Assembly (NCBI RefSeq): GCF_000372725.1
Contig: NW_005199516.1
Location: 44,306 to 108,305 of the forward strand
Direction of reading: 5' to 3'
Length of the DNA stretch: 64,000 nucleotides
Source of the DNA: Emiliania huxleyi CCMP1516
Taxonomy: Eukaryota > Haptophyta > Isochrysidales > Noelaerhabdaceae
The position numbers and the translations under genes were made by a program. How positions within the stretch are numbered: position 1 is the stretch's first letter; each line of letters opens with the position of its first letter. Below the pieces are notes generated by a model. It was not told the DNA's origin, did not search any database, and was given only the letters and a program-made list of their open reading frames with translations. Shown one piece after another: positions 46,663-58,147 of the stretch.

Positions 46663-49600
46663 ATGACGGCGCTCTCTGAGTTCATCAGCTTTTGCTACCG
46701 CGTCTTCGTCGCGTGCGTCGAACTCACCATCGACGCGCTCGTTCTGCCCTTCTTCCTCGCGGCGCTCCTCATGCCGTGGCGGATGCCATTCCTCGTCTAC
46801 GGGCTGTGCACAAAGGGTTGGCCAGTTTCTCCCGATGACTTTGAAGGTTGCTCATCGCGCGAGAACTATCGCATTACCGCCGTCGGCCAGTTTTTCACCG
46901 GCCTCATTGAGGGTCTCACCCTCACGATCACGCCCATCGTGGCACTGAGCGGCTTGCGAACCGCAAAGCTTCTCGAGCGGATCAAGAAGCACATGCGCAA
47001 CGACATGGACATGGACTTCATGTCCAATTTCCCCCTGCTGGTGGCGGTCTGGGAGCAGCTCTACAAGCTCGTCCTCGACTTGCTGCCCTTTGGTTGCCTC
47101 GTGCTCGCCTTTTCGATGCCGTGGCGCTGGCCGTACCTCGCACGCGGCCTCTCGAGGCATGGTGCTGGCTGGCTCTTCCAGACCATCTGCCCGTGCTGCG
47201 TGCCCAAGAGCAAGCGCAAAAAGGAGGGCGAGGTCCGCTGCTTGTGGATCGGCCAGGCCATCTTTGGCGTCTGCGACCTCGTCACCGCCATGCCTCTCGC
47301 CCTCGTGCTCCTGAGCGGCTTGCGCACTCGCAAGCTGCTAACGAAGTTGCGCAGCAAGGAGGTACGCGATGACTACGATGAGGACGTCGAGTATAATTGG
47401 AAGGCGCGTGGCCTCGTGTGGAAGCAGTGCGGCTCGCTGTGCGTCGACTTGGTCTTCGTGCCGCTCGCGCTCGTCGTCCTTCTCTCTGGCTGGCGCTCAA
47501 TCTCGCTGCTGACCCTCATGCGGGACAAGGAGCTGAAGGGGATGAGGAAGCGTGGCAAGGCCATCCGTCTCTTCTTCCACACCCTCCTTGACGTGCCCTT
47601 CATCCTCGCCGCTCTCGTGCCCGCCCTCACACCATGGCGCACCCGCGCCCTCTGGACTGCCCTCAAGCTGTGGGACCGCAAGGGCAGCGGGGCCAAAGAC
47701 AGGCGTCAGGCCGCGTGTGAGCAGCTTGTCGAGACCCTCAAGGATTGGGCGCATCTGCCGCCCGCCGCGCTCGTGCTGTCCACGTGGTGGCGCGCGCGGG
47801 ACCGTGCTCAAGCTCGGCAGCACCACGCCGCCCACGGCGGCGCAGCGGCGGGCCGACGTGCGCTCGCATTGCCACGAGACGATGCTCGACCATCCTCACG
47901 TCCTCTTTGGCAGCCTCGTCCTCCTCTTCTGCCCGTGGCGCGCACGCATGCTCTGGCGGGCCGCAAAGCCGTGGCCCGGCGCCACACGAGACGCGGCAGC
48001 AGCGGCGGACGCGGATGGCAGCACAGTCGCCGCCGTCGCCGCGCCACCGGCTCCTCCAGACGTGAGCGCCGCCGCCGCCGTCGTCATCACAGCCGATGAG
48101 CGTCGCTCCGCGGCACGCGAGCAGTTTGGGCGCTTTCTGCTCGATGTGCCCTGTGGCGCGATGGCGGCCGCGGTGCTCCTCAGCGTGTGGCGTGCGCCGC
48201 TGCTGTGGCGCGAGCTCAAGCTTGGTGCCAGGGCGGCGGAGGCCCCGAGCGCACATGCACGCTGGGAGTTAAGTGCGTGGCACTTTTGCTGCCTGCTTCG
48301 CGACGTGCCCTTTCTGCTACTCGCTCCATTCACCTGCTATCGGCTGCCACGCGTTGGCTTTAAGATCATCGCCGCATGCAAGCGCCCCATCGAAGGCGTG
48401 CCGCCGCTCACGATCACAGGCGCGCGCGCTGCACGCGATGAGCATGGCCGCGTGTGCCTCTGTCTCGCCGCGAACAAGCCGGCCGATCTCGTGGCGACGC
48501 AGTTGCGTCTGACTGCTGGCGGCGCTGACTTCTGGCGTGATGTCGAGGAGAGCTACGGCAGCATGGCGAGTGTGGCAAAGACGATGCTGCCTGCTCGTGT
48601 CGTACCAAAGTACCTCACGCCCACGGGCCTCGACGCGAGCGGCCAGACCGCCGTCGAGCTCGTCTTCACCGCGTCGGGCGCTGCCAAGCCGCTGCAGAAG
48701 CTGCGCGATCAGGGCGACGCGCCGTTCCTGCTGCAGGGACAGACCGGGAGCGGGCGAGCGGCGCAGCTGCTCTTTGAGTTCGTCACGCGCCCATCGGCCA
48801 TCGTTGGCGAGGTCCGCGTGACCCGCCCGGGCCAGCCTACAGCGGATGAAGAGGCGGTCGGCACCTGCGTCGACGAGCCCGGCTTTGGCCCCGCCACCTT
48901 GCAGCCGCTCGCCCTCGACTTGGAACGGCCAGCGCTCGAGGACGCGAAGCCGCTCCAAGACGTCGTGTGGATGGCCGTTGGGATTGAGCTCGTCGAGATG
49001 CTCGTCGACCTAGTCCGCATCATCGCCACCGTTGCACTGCTAGCTGCTCCTTGGCGCTTCTCCCGCCTCCTCGTCGTCACGTTCGAACCAGTCAAGCGCT
49101 GGCCGCAGCGTCGCACTGAGGAGCTCGATGCATTTCTGCTTGACGAGGCCAATCATGCCGACGAGAGCATCGGAGATCTGCATGCCGCCCTTTGCACCGC
49201 GGCACGCGGCACTGAGCTGGCCTTCCCCGCGCCCGAACACGGATGGCGGCGTGGGCGCGACCGTGAGCAGCCTCCGCCGTGGCGCGGGCCGCCGCTGCCC
49301 GTGTGCAAGCTATACGTCGGTCTCGCGAAGCCATCCACGCGCGAGAAGACCATCGCCAGGATTCGCAAGCTCGACGAGCCGCTTGGTGATCTGTGGGAGG
49401 CTCTCTTCGCGACGCATGCCACCCACCGCCTCTGCGTGATCCTTGAGGCGGAGATGCTTCGTGGCGTGCTCTTCCCGCCTCACTGGGCCGAGATGCAGTA
49501 CGCCCTGCAGCGCCGCTTTGAGAGCGAGCAAGCGAGGGCGCGCCCACGGAGGAGGGGCCGCTTGGCGCCTGTCGTCGCACAGCCCGTGCCAAACGCCTTC

Positions 49601-52600
49601 AATGCGGCGGCACTGCTGCGGACGGTCGATGCGCTGCGTGAAAGCGTCGCGTCCGAGGCGGCGGGCATCCAGCAGCAGCTGCAACACGCGCGGGCGGAGC
49701 GGCGTGCTCAGCTGGCAAAGTGGAAGCCCGCCCCGTCGGCTGTGTTCAAGCGTTCCGCATCCAAGGGGCGGCAGCAGGTGACCACTCTCTGCAAGGGCGC
49801 TCTCTTTGACTGGCTGTCGTTACTGGGGATGGCGATCCTTCTCGCCACCGTCTATCGCGCGCCCGCGCTCGTCAGCTCGCTCCGCGGCGTGCGTTGCTGG
49901 CGATCGGTGCACTGCCGCGTCGCGCGCCAGCTGCGCGAGGTCCCAGCGGACATGGTGATGCTGCTTCACCTGCTCGTCCTCTCTCTCGCCTTCTGGCAGA
50001 CCCTCGAGATGTGGCTGCAATGGTCCGATCTGCTGCTCACGCGTGGCGACGTGCGAGCGGCGCGGGAGGCGCTCGCAAGACGCCGCAAGGACGTGCTCAG
50101 CGAGCTGTGTGAGAGGCTATGCATGCTGCTCTCGCCATTGGTCTTGTGGGACACGTACAAGTTTGTGCTTGCGACGCTCTGCTTCGGCATCCTCGTCCCC
50201 GTCCACCTCATTGGCAAGCTGCTCCATCTCACCCCGCGCCTGTGCTGCGGCGCTCGGCGCGATGCCAACACGGACCCTCGTCGCCTGCACTACTGGCTGG
50301 CGGCCGTCCTTTGGGCGGGAATGCTCGCCTTCCCATTCGTCCTCGTCTGGCACCTCGCACCTGCCGCCCTGACGCCGCTTGCGCTCAATACCACCAACGC
50401 CACTGTGCCGCCCGCTCTTCCGCCTGCGCCGCTACCGCCGCGCACCCCGCTCGTGCTCACCGAGTCGGGCGCGCTGGCGCTACCTATCGCAACGGGCGGC
50501 TACCTCGGTTGTGTCCTCCTCCTCGGCCTCCTCTCGAGTGCACTCGCCGTCTCCTCGGCAGGCCTGCTGCAGAAGGCCGCGCCACGCCGCGTGCTGCGCT
50601 GGACAGCGGCCAACGGCTTTGCGCTCCTTCAGGTCTTCATCGAGTGTGCCCAGCTCGCCGCGCTGCCCTTCCTCGCCCTGCACGCGGCGGGCGGCCTCGC
50701 GAGTGGCGCCGACGCTGACGAGCTACGACGCACGACTGGCGTCTTCTACGCCCTGCGTCGCGTGGCGGACACAGTGCTCCTCTGGCAGGAAATGACCACC
50801 CCTGCCCTGACTGCGCTCGTCCTCACCGCCTTTGGCGCCCTCTGCGTATGGTTCCTCCTCTTCTCACTGCCCGTGGTCGTTGATGACCTGCTGCGCTGGG
50901 AGAGCCGCCACGGCCGCATCCAGCACTCGAGGCTCTGGAAGATGGTCATGTTCCCGCTGCACACGACGCTTCAGATGACGGTCGTGATGCAGCTCATCAA
51001 GCCGCTCGGCTGCACCTACGCAGCAGGCGCACCCTCCCTTCTCTATGCTGACCGGACCATCGTCTGCTGGGACCTGGCAGAGCCTCTCCAGCCATACATG
51101 GCGCTCTGCGCGTGGCTAGGCCTCGCCTTCTACCTTCTGACCGCGCACCTCCTCTGGTGGGGCGATGGCGGGCTGCTCCGACAAGCACAGCTCAGCCCCA
51201 CGCTTGACGTGCAATACTCCGAGCTCTACCTAATCGTTGGCAACGCCGTGCGAACCGCCGCCGCCATCGCCTACCTCTTCCTTCACGACCAGCCGATCGC
51301 GCTGCAGCTGGTGCTCTGTGGCCTCGCCCTCTTCCTTCTCGCCTGGACCCTCGGCTTCCGCCGCCTCTTCCGTGCACCCGCATGCGCCATTCGGGCCGTC
51401 ACCGAGCTTCGCGCCGTTGGCGAGGCCATCGCGGCGTGGGCCGCGCTCAGCTGTGCCCTCGAGCTCCTTCTGTCGCAGCCAGCGCGCGTCGTGCGTCTTG
51501 GCTCGCAGCTGGCCATGTCCCTGCCAGAGCTCGTCTGCCTCGCTGGATGGATCGCCATCGCCCTCGTTGGGATCCTCGCCGTCGGATGCCGCAAGCTGTG
51601 CGCAGCGCGCGCGCGCCAAACGGACCTGTCCGCCCTGCGCGAATGTGCGCGGCTCTTGGTGGAGGTGGAGGCGTACTGGCAAGGGCAGGGCGGCGTGATG
51701 GGTGCATCGTGGGTCGGCCGAGCGGCGCGGTGGCGACGTTCGGCCGCGCATGCGCCGGACGTCGCGTCGCTCTGCCGGGCGGTGGTGGAGGTCGAGCAGC
51801 ACGTGCGATCTGGCGTGCAGCTCCAGAGCTTCATGACAGGCCGCCGCGCCGCGTGGCAGCGTGAGATGGCCGATGGAGTGGCCGCGGTCGGTCGGCTCAA
51901 CGAGCTCGTTGCGGAGCTGCGTGACAGCGTCGTGGTCGTCGGCAAGGTGGTGAATGCGGAGGAGAGCATCGATCGCTCAGAGGAGCAGACGGCCGCCCTG
52001 CGCTTGATCTGCCGCGACCTACCCGCTGGGCTACAAAGCCAGGCCAACTCGCTGCGCCTTCACTATGGCCACCTCTACGATCTTCTTCTCCGTGCGAGCG
52101 CGCACGCAGACTCGGTGGCATGCGGCGACGAGCATGCAGACGGCGTAGCGGCTGGCGTGACGCTACCGACCATGGTTGTCGCGGGCGCGGCAGGCTCCAG
52201 CGTGCAAGGTGCAGGCACTCCAGCCTCCGCCTTGGCGTCAGCCACTTCGGCGGCAGCCGCTCCGGCGACAGCGAACACCGCTCTGGCCACTCCCGCGCAG
52301 CAGTCTACTGAGGCAGATGCCAACGCCGTCAACTCCGCAGCCATTGTCTTGGCGGAGGGGGACACCACGATGGCGGCGGCTGAAGGCGTGGTGGTGGTGG
52401 GAATGTCGTCGGGTCTGCTCGACGAGCGCTTCGAGACGCTGTACAGCACGATGCGTGCGGCGCTGACCAACTTTGAGCGACTCGAGGCCGTGCGCGAGTT
52501 TACCCGCGGGTGCAGCCCGACACGCACAATCTTTGAAACGGGCCCCCCGCCTCGGCTGACGTGCGAGCAGCTCGGCCGACTGGCTGAGAGTGTCACTCTG

Positions 52601-52774
52601 AACAGTCGCCGAAAGGAGGTGCTCGTCGCGCTTCATCCGTACCTCTCCGATCGTCCCAGCTTCCACTCACTCGTCGAGGCCCAGCTCATCCTCCTCTGGG
52701 ACCGAGAGGACGCGAGGCGGGAGGTGGCCGCGAATGAGAGGCGCGCGTGGCTGGAGTCCATTGGAGGAGACTGA
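46663..52774 (+). CDS. Giant polytopic membrane protein with PWR repeats, one frameshift
   Basis: From MTALSEFISFCYRVF at 46663 the frame is open to about 47795. The same protein then continues one base over to 52774. One extra G in the GCGCGCGGGACC tract (47798-47800) explains the break. With it removed the product has about 2,036 residues and no intron. The N-terminal third holds seven or more units: a membrane helix followed by (P/S/G)WR-x-x-x-L, as in LPFFLAALLMPWRMPFL, FSMPWRWPYL, LLSGWRSISLL, LTPWRTRALW, FCPWRARMLW and LLAAPWRFSRLL. A soluble insert lies at about 570-760. A middle and a C-terminal set of helices (about 1050-1640) precede a helical, Ala-rich cytosolic tail. I know no family for it. 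Expression as a full protein depends on whether the extra G is real. Confidence 0.7.
47790..47806 (+). other. Putative one-base insertion (frameshift site)
   Basis: Upstream, frame 1 reads LSTWWRARD; downstream, frame 2 reads TVLKLGSTTPP. Removing one G at 47798-47800 gives WWRARTVLKLG. No GT...AG pair can do this at such a distance. Assembly error or true null allele cannot be told from one sequence. Confidence 0.7.
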
Positions 52775-52794
52775 GCCGTGAGTGTCTGAGTATA

Positions 52795-53130
52795 CGCGTG
52801 TAACTATAAGCAGGCACCGACAATGTCGGTGACATTACAGTGGCGTTCTCAATAGCAAGGAAACGAAGTCTTATTCGATCCTATTCAAACGCACAGAGAC
52901 TCCTCCGTCGAAAGTCTGTCGAGTGGCGGATGCGGCGACGCCCGGAGCGCGAGCCATCACCAGACACACCACGCACACGCGGCAGACTCCCAAATGCTCC
53001 AAATTCACAAGAGACAGAGGGGGTGCGCGACAAACCGCTAACCCGGCGTTGCCCCCGAGTTCATTTTACACGCGCAGGGCCTTTAGGGGCCTAGAGAACA
53101 CACCGTTCTCCCCTTTCTCTCTCAGCGGCT
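52795..53130. other. Intergenic, convergent
   Basis: It holds the 3' flanks of the giant membrane gene (+) and the ankyrin gene (-). Nothing else is recognised; GACAATGTCGGTGACATTA at about 52820 is a weak palindrome. Confidence 0.45.
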
Positions 53131-53132
53131 CT

Positions 53133-54867
53133 CTATGAGCGCTGGGCCGCGCCCGCCGCCTTCCTTGCAGCGGCCGCCTTGGCCCTCGCAGCGGCCGCGC
53201 GCTTCGCCTTTGCGGCGGCCATCGCCGCCTCAGCTGCCGCCATGGCCGCCTCAGCTGCCGCAAGTGCCGCGGCCGCGGCTTCCTCCTCGGCCGCGGCTTC
53301 CTCCTCCTCCGCCTCTGCCTCCTCCTCCTCTTCTCAGCCTCCTCGGCCAAGCGCTCCGCCTCGACCATCTCAGCTAAAGCCGCTGCCTGGCTCTCCGCCG
53401 TGATGCCGAGCCGGATCCTCTCCTCGTGACAACTTTCGAGAAGCCTGATCAATCTCTCCTCCTCGGCCTTTTTTGCGGCCTCGGCTGCGGCTGCCTCCGA
53501 CAGCACCTCTGCACCCTCTGGTGGCGCCTCTGCACCCTCCGCCGGCGCCTCCGCCTTCTTCTTCTTCTTGCCCTTCTTGCCCTTGGCGCGCTTCTCCGCC
53601 TCGACCTGCACCAGCAGCTCCTCGGCATGCCGCGCCGCCTCCGCCTCCGCCGCCGCCCGCTCCGCCGCCCTCTCCGCCGCCTCCGCATGCTCCTCGAAGG
53701 CGCGCACGCACTCGGCGCTGCCCTGCTCCTTGGCCATCTGCAGCGCCTTGTGTCCAGTCACCGTGCGCAGCTCCGTGTCTGCGCCCGCCCGCAGCAGGCA
53801 GAGTAACGCCGCGGGGTGGTCCCAGAGAGCGGCGAACATCAGCGCGGTGCCGCCGGCATTGTCCTGCTGGTTGATCTCCGCGCCGTGCTGCAGCAGCAGC
53901 TCGGCCACCCGCTCGTGGCCGTGGTTGGCGGCGAGCATCAGCGCGGTGCAGCCGTCGCTGTTCTGAAGGTCGATCAAAGCGCCACGCTGCAGCAACGTCG
54001 CGGCCAGCCGCTCGTGGCCGTAGATGGCGGCGTACATCAGCAGCGTAAAGCCGCTCGCACCCTTCGCAGTGAAAGTCACGTCCACCCGCCCGCCGCCGTC
54101 GAGCCACGCCAGCACCACCTCGCCGCCTTGCTTAGCCGCCTCCACGACCTCCTCGGGGACGGCGTCCTCGCCCGTTCCGCTTTCCACGCCGCCAGAAGAG
54201 GACGCGGCAGTTGGTGCTGCCGCTGCCCCCTTGCTCGAGGTGGCATCGCCGTCCACCCCTGCGCCACCCACCTCGCCGAACTCGTCGGGAACCGGCCCGC
54301 TGCTGCCGCCCTCGCCGCCCGAAGCGCTGCCTGCCCCCGCGCCGCCCGCCTCGACCGCCGCGTCGCGCCTCTCCGCCGCCACCTCGCCGAGAAACGTCTT
54401 GACGGCGGCGACGCACTCGGTGTGACCCTTCTCTTTGGCGATCTGCAGCGCAGCGCAGTGTGGCCGTCGCCGTCCTGCAGGTCGACCTCCGCTCCGTGCC
54501 GCAGAAGCAAGTCAACCAACCGCTCGCAGCCTTGGTCGGCGGCCAGCATCAGCGCGGTGCAGCCGACGCTGCTCTGAAGGTTGATCTCCGCCCCGTGCCG
54601 CAGCAGCGTCTCGGCCACCTGCATGTGGCCGTTGGTGGCGGCGGCAGTCAGCGCCGTAGTGCCGATGCTGTTTTGTGCGTCCACCTTCGCGCCGCGACTC
54701 AGCAGAAGTTCGACCAGCTGCTTGTGGCCGTTGGCGGCGGCGAGCATCAGTAGCGTCCAGCCACTCCAACCACCGCGCTCGCACGTCGCATCAACCAGCT
54801 TGTCCCCGGCGAGCCACGTCTGCACCACGCCCACACTGCCGTCCGCCGCCGCGGCTTGGATCGTTTT
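53133..54867 (-). pseudogene. Ankyrin-repeat coiled-coil protein with two frameshifts
   Basis: It starts in the minus frame near 54867 (KTIQAAAADGSVGVVQTWLAG; the true ATG is not seen), with ankyrin units to about 54470. There GCGCT is duplicated (ACTGCGCTGCGCTGCAG), shifting the frame by five bases. Restored reading gives ALQIAKEKGHTECV. The second ankyrin array (VVLAWLDGGGRVDVTF, HERLAATLLQRGALIDLQ and others) runs to about 53750. An Ala/Glu coiled coil and a KKGKKKKK patch follow. A second shift in a GAGGAGG tract near 53340 separates the charged frame from its expected Ala/Glu continuation, which stops at 53133. It has the same module plan as the ankyrin-kinase gene but no kinase. Confidence 0.6.
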
Positions 54868-55204
54868 CGGCAGCGCGAGCGGCGCAGACTGTGACGCCGT
54901 CGAAGCGTATCCGCGCCGGGACGCGGCGGAGCCAGCTTTTGGTCGGCTCGTCGTTGAGACGCGTCGTTACGCGTCACGAAGTTTCATTTGGACCACCAAA
55001 ACTCGCGTGCAGGTGCAGGTGCAACAAGTTTGCGCCCGGCCGGCCCTCTAGCGCCGCGCGCTGGCCCCGGCTGCGTCCCCGCGCGGCCTGCCCGATGGCG
55101 TGGTGCCCGCCCTCCACCCACATCCCCGCGCCAGGCAGCTCCGGGGCGACCCGGGCGCCCTCCGACCACACACTGCCTCCGTACTATCATTTAACAGTAG
55201 TCTA
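54868..55204. other. Intergenic between two minus-strand genes
   Basis: GC-rich, with several short frames on both strands and no domain. It should contain the promoter of the ankyrin gene and the 3' end of the Cys-rich gene. Confidence 0.35.
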
Positions 55205-56355
55205 TCAGCCCAGCCCGAGCGGGTCCCTCGCCGCCCGCGCCGCCCGCGTGCGCTGCCGCTTGGCGTTGGAGCGCTGCGTGCGCCACTCGGCGCTGCCGGC
55301 GTGCGCGTTGCAGTGCGCCGGCACCCTCGGCTCGCCGCCCCGCCAGTGGCGGCACGCGGACACGGGCGCGTCGCACGCGAAGCAGTAGCAGTTGGGGCAG
55401 GCCGCCTCGTTGCCATCGGCCGGCGCCGCGACCGGCCTCTCGGCCGCATGGAAGGGGTGGAGCGGGCAGAGCGCCCGCTGGTGTGGCAAGTGCTTGGGCA
55501 GCAGGCCTGTGCGGCGCAAGCAAGGAGGGGCAGTATGAGTGCATTTGACAGCAATCATGACGGGGGTGGCTTGGGAGCGCCTGATGCCGTGGAGATCTGC
55601 ACGTCGCCGGCTGCGAGCGAAGCAGCGGCGGCGGCGGAGCTTTGAAGCGGCGGCGCCACCTCCTCCACCTCGTCCTCGCTCATCGCCTCTGCCTCCGCCT
55701 CCGCCTGCTCCACCTCCACCCCATCTCGCGCAGACGATCGGAGGAGCCGCGGGCAGTGGGAGCCCTGCGGCGGCGCGTCGAGCTGTGGGGCCTGGGCTAC
55801 AGCGGTAACACGCTGTCGGACTCTGGGCTGCGTCGGCTGCGGCACCTCAGCCTCGCGCTTTGCCTCGGCTCGTTGACGCTGCCTGATACGCTGCCTGTCC
55901 TCCGTTCTCTCCCGATCTCTGTTGTCATCATTTGCCCGCCACCGTCGCATCTTCTCCGCGCTGCTCAACGGTTGGGGCCACACGGCCTTGAGCAGCGCAT
56001 CCAGTGCCTCGTACACCTCCAGTCGGCTGGGCCGTTTCGGATGGCTCTCCGGGAGTGCGTCTAGGAACATGCATCGCTTGGCTTTGTAGCCTGGACGCCG
56101 GCCTGGCGTAGGAGCCTCTGTTTTGGCACGGATGGTGTCAAGGCAGCTGGCCATGTGCGACCGAAACGTCGTGTCTCCAGGGAGCAGACTAGCCAACGCC
56201 GACCGCACTCGTACAATGAGGCTTGTCGTAGCAGCCCTTCGCCGCGACCGCTGCCCCTTGCCGCTGCCCCGGCTCGGACGCCGCGAGTGCATCAGCTCGG
56301 CTGCGCACAGAGCGAAGAGGGGCGAGACTGGCGGAGGGCGCAAGGGGTGGCACAA
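55205..56355 (-). CDS. Cys-rich (CPNCYCF-type) protein, probably two exons
   Basis: The first part (56355 to about 55590) has a basic N-terminus. Residues 50-130 are mixed, with SLLPGDTTFRSHMASCLDTI and SRLEVYEALDALLKAVWPQ. A charged RERTEDRQRIRQRQRAEAK helix and an acidic tail follow. The last part is in another frame (from about 55575): VKCTHTAPP, RRTGLLPKHLPHQRALCPLHPF, CPNCYCFACDAPVSACRHW and PAHCNAHAGSAEWRTQRS. This HCxx/CPNCxCxxCD set recurs, as I recall, in algal proteins of unknown function and probably binds zinc. The acceptor is probably GGCATCAG near 55584. The donor is not determined. Confidence 0.5.
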
Positions 56356-57000
56356 GAAATCTCGTTAGACACATACCGGGTATGCTGATTTCTTCCTGCC
56401 GCCTGCGGTCGGTCGGTCGGTCCTAGGATTCGAGGTTTTTAGGGGGTAGGGTATGGTAGGGTCAGGGCCCTGGCACCGCGACCATACCCCCCCCACCCGC
56501 ACACACGCATGCTCCACGCACGCGCAGCAAGCGAGACCGAGAGGCCGTGGAAAACGCTTAAAATGGCACAGATTTACGATTTTCCCTGGATTTTCCGCGC
56601 GCTGCGCGCGCCGAGCACGGCCACGGCGCCAAAAAAGTGCTTGCCGGAGTCCGTTTTCAGTGGACGGACCCGAAAAAATTTCTTCGCCCGCGCTGGCGCG
56701 CGGGCGGTCGGTCGGTCCCCTATGTGCCACGGTTTTTTTGCCGTGCACCCCTGTGGAGGGCGACAAGATTTTTCTTGTCCCCGGCTAAAACTCTTTTTCG
56801 GATTCCTTATGCGGCGCGAAGAGGGACCCTCTTTGGAGAGGTCGTGACAAGCTCTCTGCTCGATGAGAGAATCTGGCGAGTCTCTCGACGTCTCCGAGCC
56901 CACCCAGCAATCCGCCGAGTACAGGCCGTTGCGCCGCTCTCGAGGGCTTCACCAACCAGGCTTCTAGCCTGGTAAAATTCTAGCCTGGTTGAGACCCTTG
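56356..57000. other. Intergenic, no gene supported
   Basis: It holds C-runs (56488-56496), a GGTCGGTCGGTC repeat at 56410 and 56709, and A-runs. A short palindrome, ACCAGGCTTCTAGCCTGGT (56953-56971), is repeated in part just after (TTCTAGCCTGGTT). Several overlapping frames exist but none shows conserved motifs. Confidence 0.4.
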
Positions 57001-57235
57001 AGTGATGCTTGATCTTATGTTGTATATGCTACAAACGGTGAGGTGTGAACACAGGTGTGAAAACGTACTCAGATAGGACATACGGCTTCAGAACTTGGTG
57101 ATAACATAAAAGCTAGCTAGTGGAAGCTTTCCTATGAGTTGTGGGTGGTAGGAAGCAACCATTATAAAAGTCAATACTAGTTAATACTAGTTAATACTAG
57201 TCAATACGTGTGCGCCGGGACACTAGCTTGAGCAG
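57000..57235 (+). other. A/T-rich island
   Basis: The composition drops to roughly 40% GC for about 230 bp, the longest such stretch in the window. It ends with AATACTAGTTAATACTAGT units (57172-57208). It has no coding signal. It could be a scaffold-attachment or replication-related segment, or a recently inserted foreign element. Confidence 0.6.
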
Positions 57236-57888
57236 CGTTTCGGGTAGGACCTAGGGTAGGACGTGGTGTCCAACTCTGCGTGCAAGATCCGCCGGCCCGG
57301 CCCGTGGCTCTCCTACGGGACTGTGTCTCGGACACGTCCCGGACACGGCTCGGACGTGTCCTGCACCGGACCTCCGCCCGCGGCTGGCTCTCCTCCTCGA
57401 GCCCGTCGAGCATGCCGGCGTGGTACGAGTCGACGAGCGGCGCCTGCTCACAGCCAGCCCGCCATGAAGAGGCGCCGCTCACAGCGCGCCGGCGTCGTGC
57501 GAATCGGCGGGCGGCGCCAGCACGCGCTGGACAGACCTCGCCAGCCAGCTGTTCCCGCTGCCGCCGCCCACCCCCCCCCCTCCCCCCCCGCCGGGCCCGC
57601 CAGCGAGGGCGGCCAGGTGCGCCAGGTCGGGCGCGGACTGTGTGGCAGCGCGCGCGACGAAGGGGGGGACGAGTCGAACTCGCGCGTGCCGATGGGCTGC
57701 TTGCGCGTCGCCTACGGGAGGGGAAGGAGGCGGGAGGGAGGGTCAGAGCACTAGTGGCCGAGGAGAGGGGCTGCTCTGCGGCCCGACGCCTCCTGGAGCA
57801 GCTTCTCCTCGCAGTACTCGCGAGCGCCTCGTCCACGGCGGAAAAGCGGCGCGCCTAGCCGTCGGCCAATCTCGGGGTGGATCTCGTG
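57236..57888. other. GC-rich region, coding status unclear
   Basis: Both strands are open for over 190 codons, as expected by chance at this GC. A minus-strand stretch (CEQAPLVDSYHAGMLDGLEE, about 57390-57450) looks slightly protein-like. C-runs lie at about 57570-57592. No gene is called. Confidence 0.3.
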
Positions 57889-58005
57889 TCGATCTCGGGC
57901 CGATCTCGTGTCGATCTCGTGTCGATCTCGGGGCGATCTCGGGGCGATCTCGGGTCGATCTCGATCTTGGGCCGATCTCGGGTCGATCTCGGGCCGATCA
58001 CGGGA
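57875..58005 (+). repeat. 11-bp minisatellite GATCTCGGGTC
   Basis: About ten units of 11 bp (GATCTCGTGTC, GATCTCGGGCC, GATCTCGGGGC) with one 17-bp variant. It resembles no other array in the window except in period. Confidence 0.9.
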
Positions 58006-58147
58006 GGGGGAGCCCCGCCTAAGCGCTAAGCGACGACTCCTCACCGGAGGGCTACGTTTGAAGCCTTCACAGATCACACTCCCCAAGGCGCAAGGGGTTG
58101 AGAAAGACATCTCATCTGCAAACAAGAAAAAATCGCTACACCCTATA

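Noticed and set aside
57201..57858. Two opposite 190-210 codon frames
   Set aside because: Equal quality on both strands, no conserved motif; chance openness at high GC.
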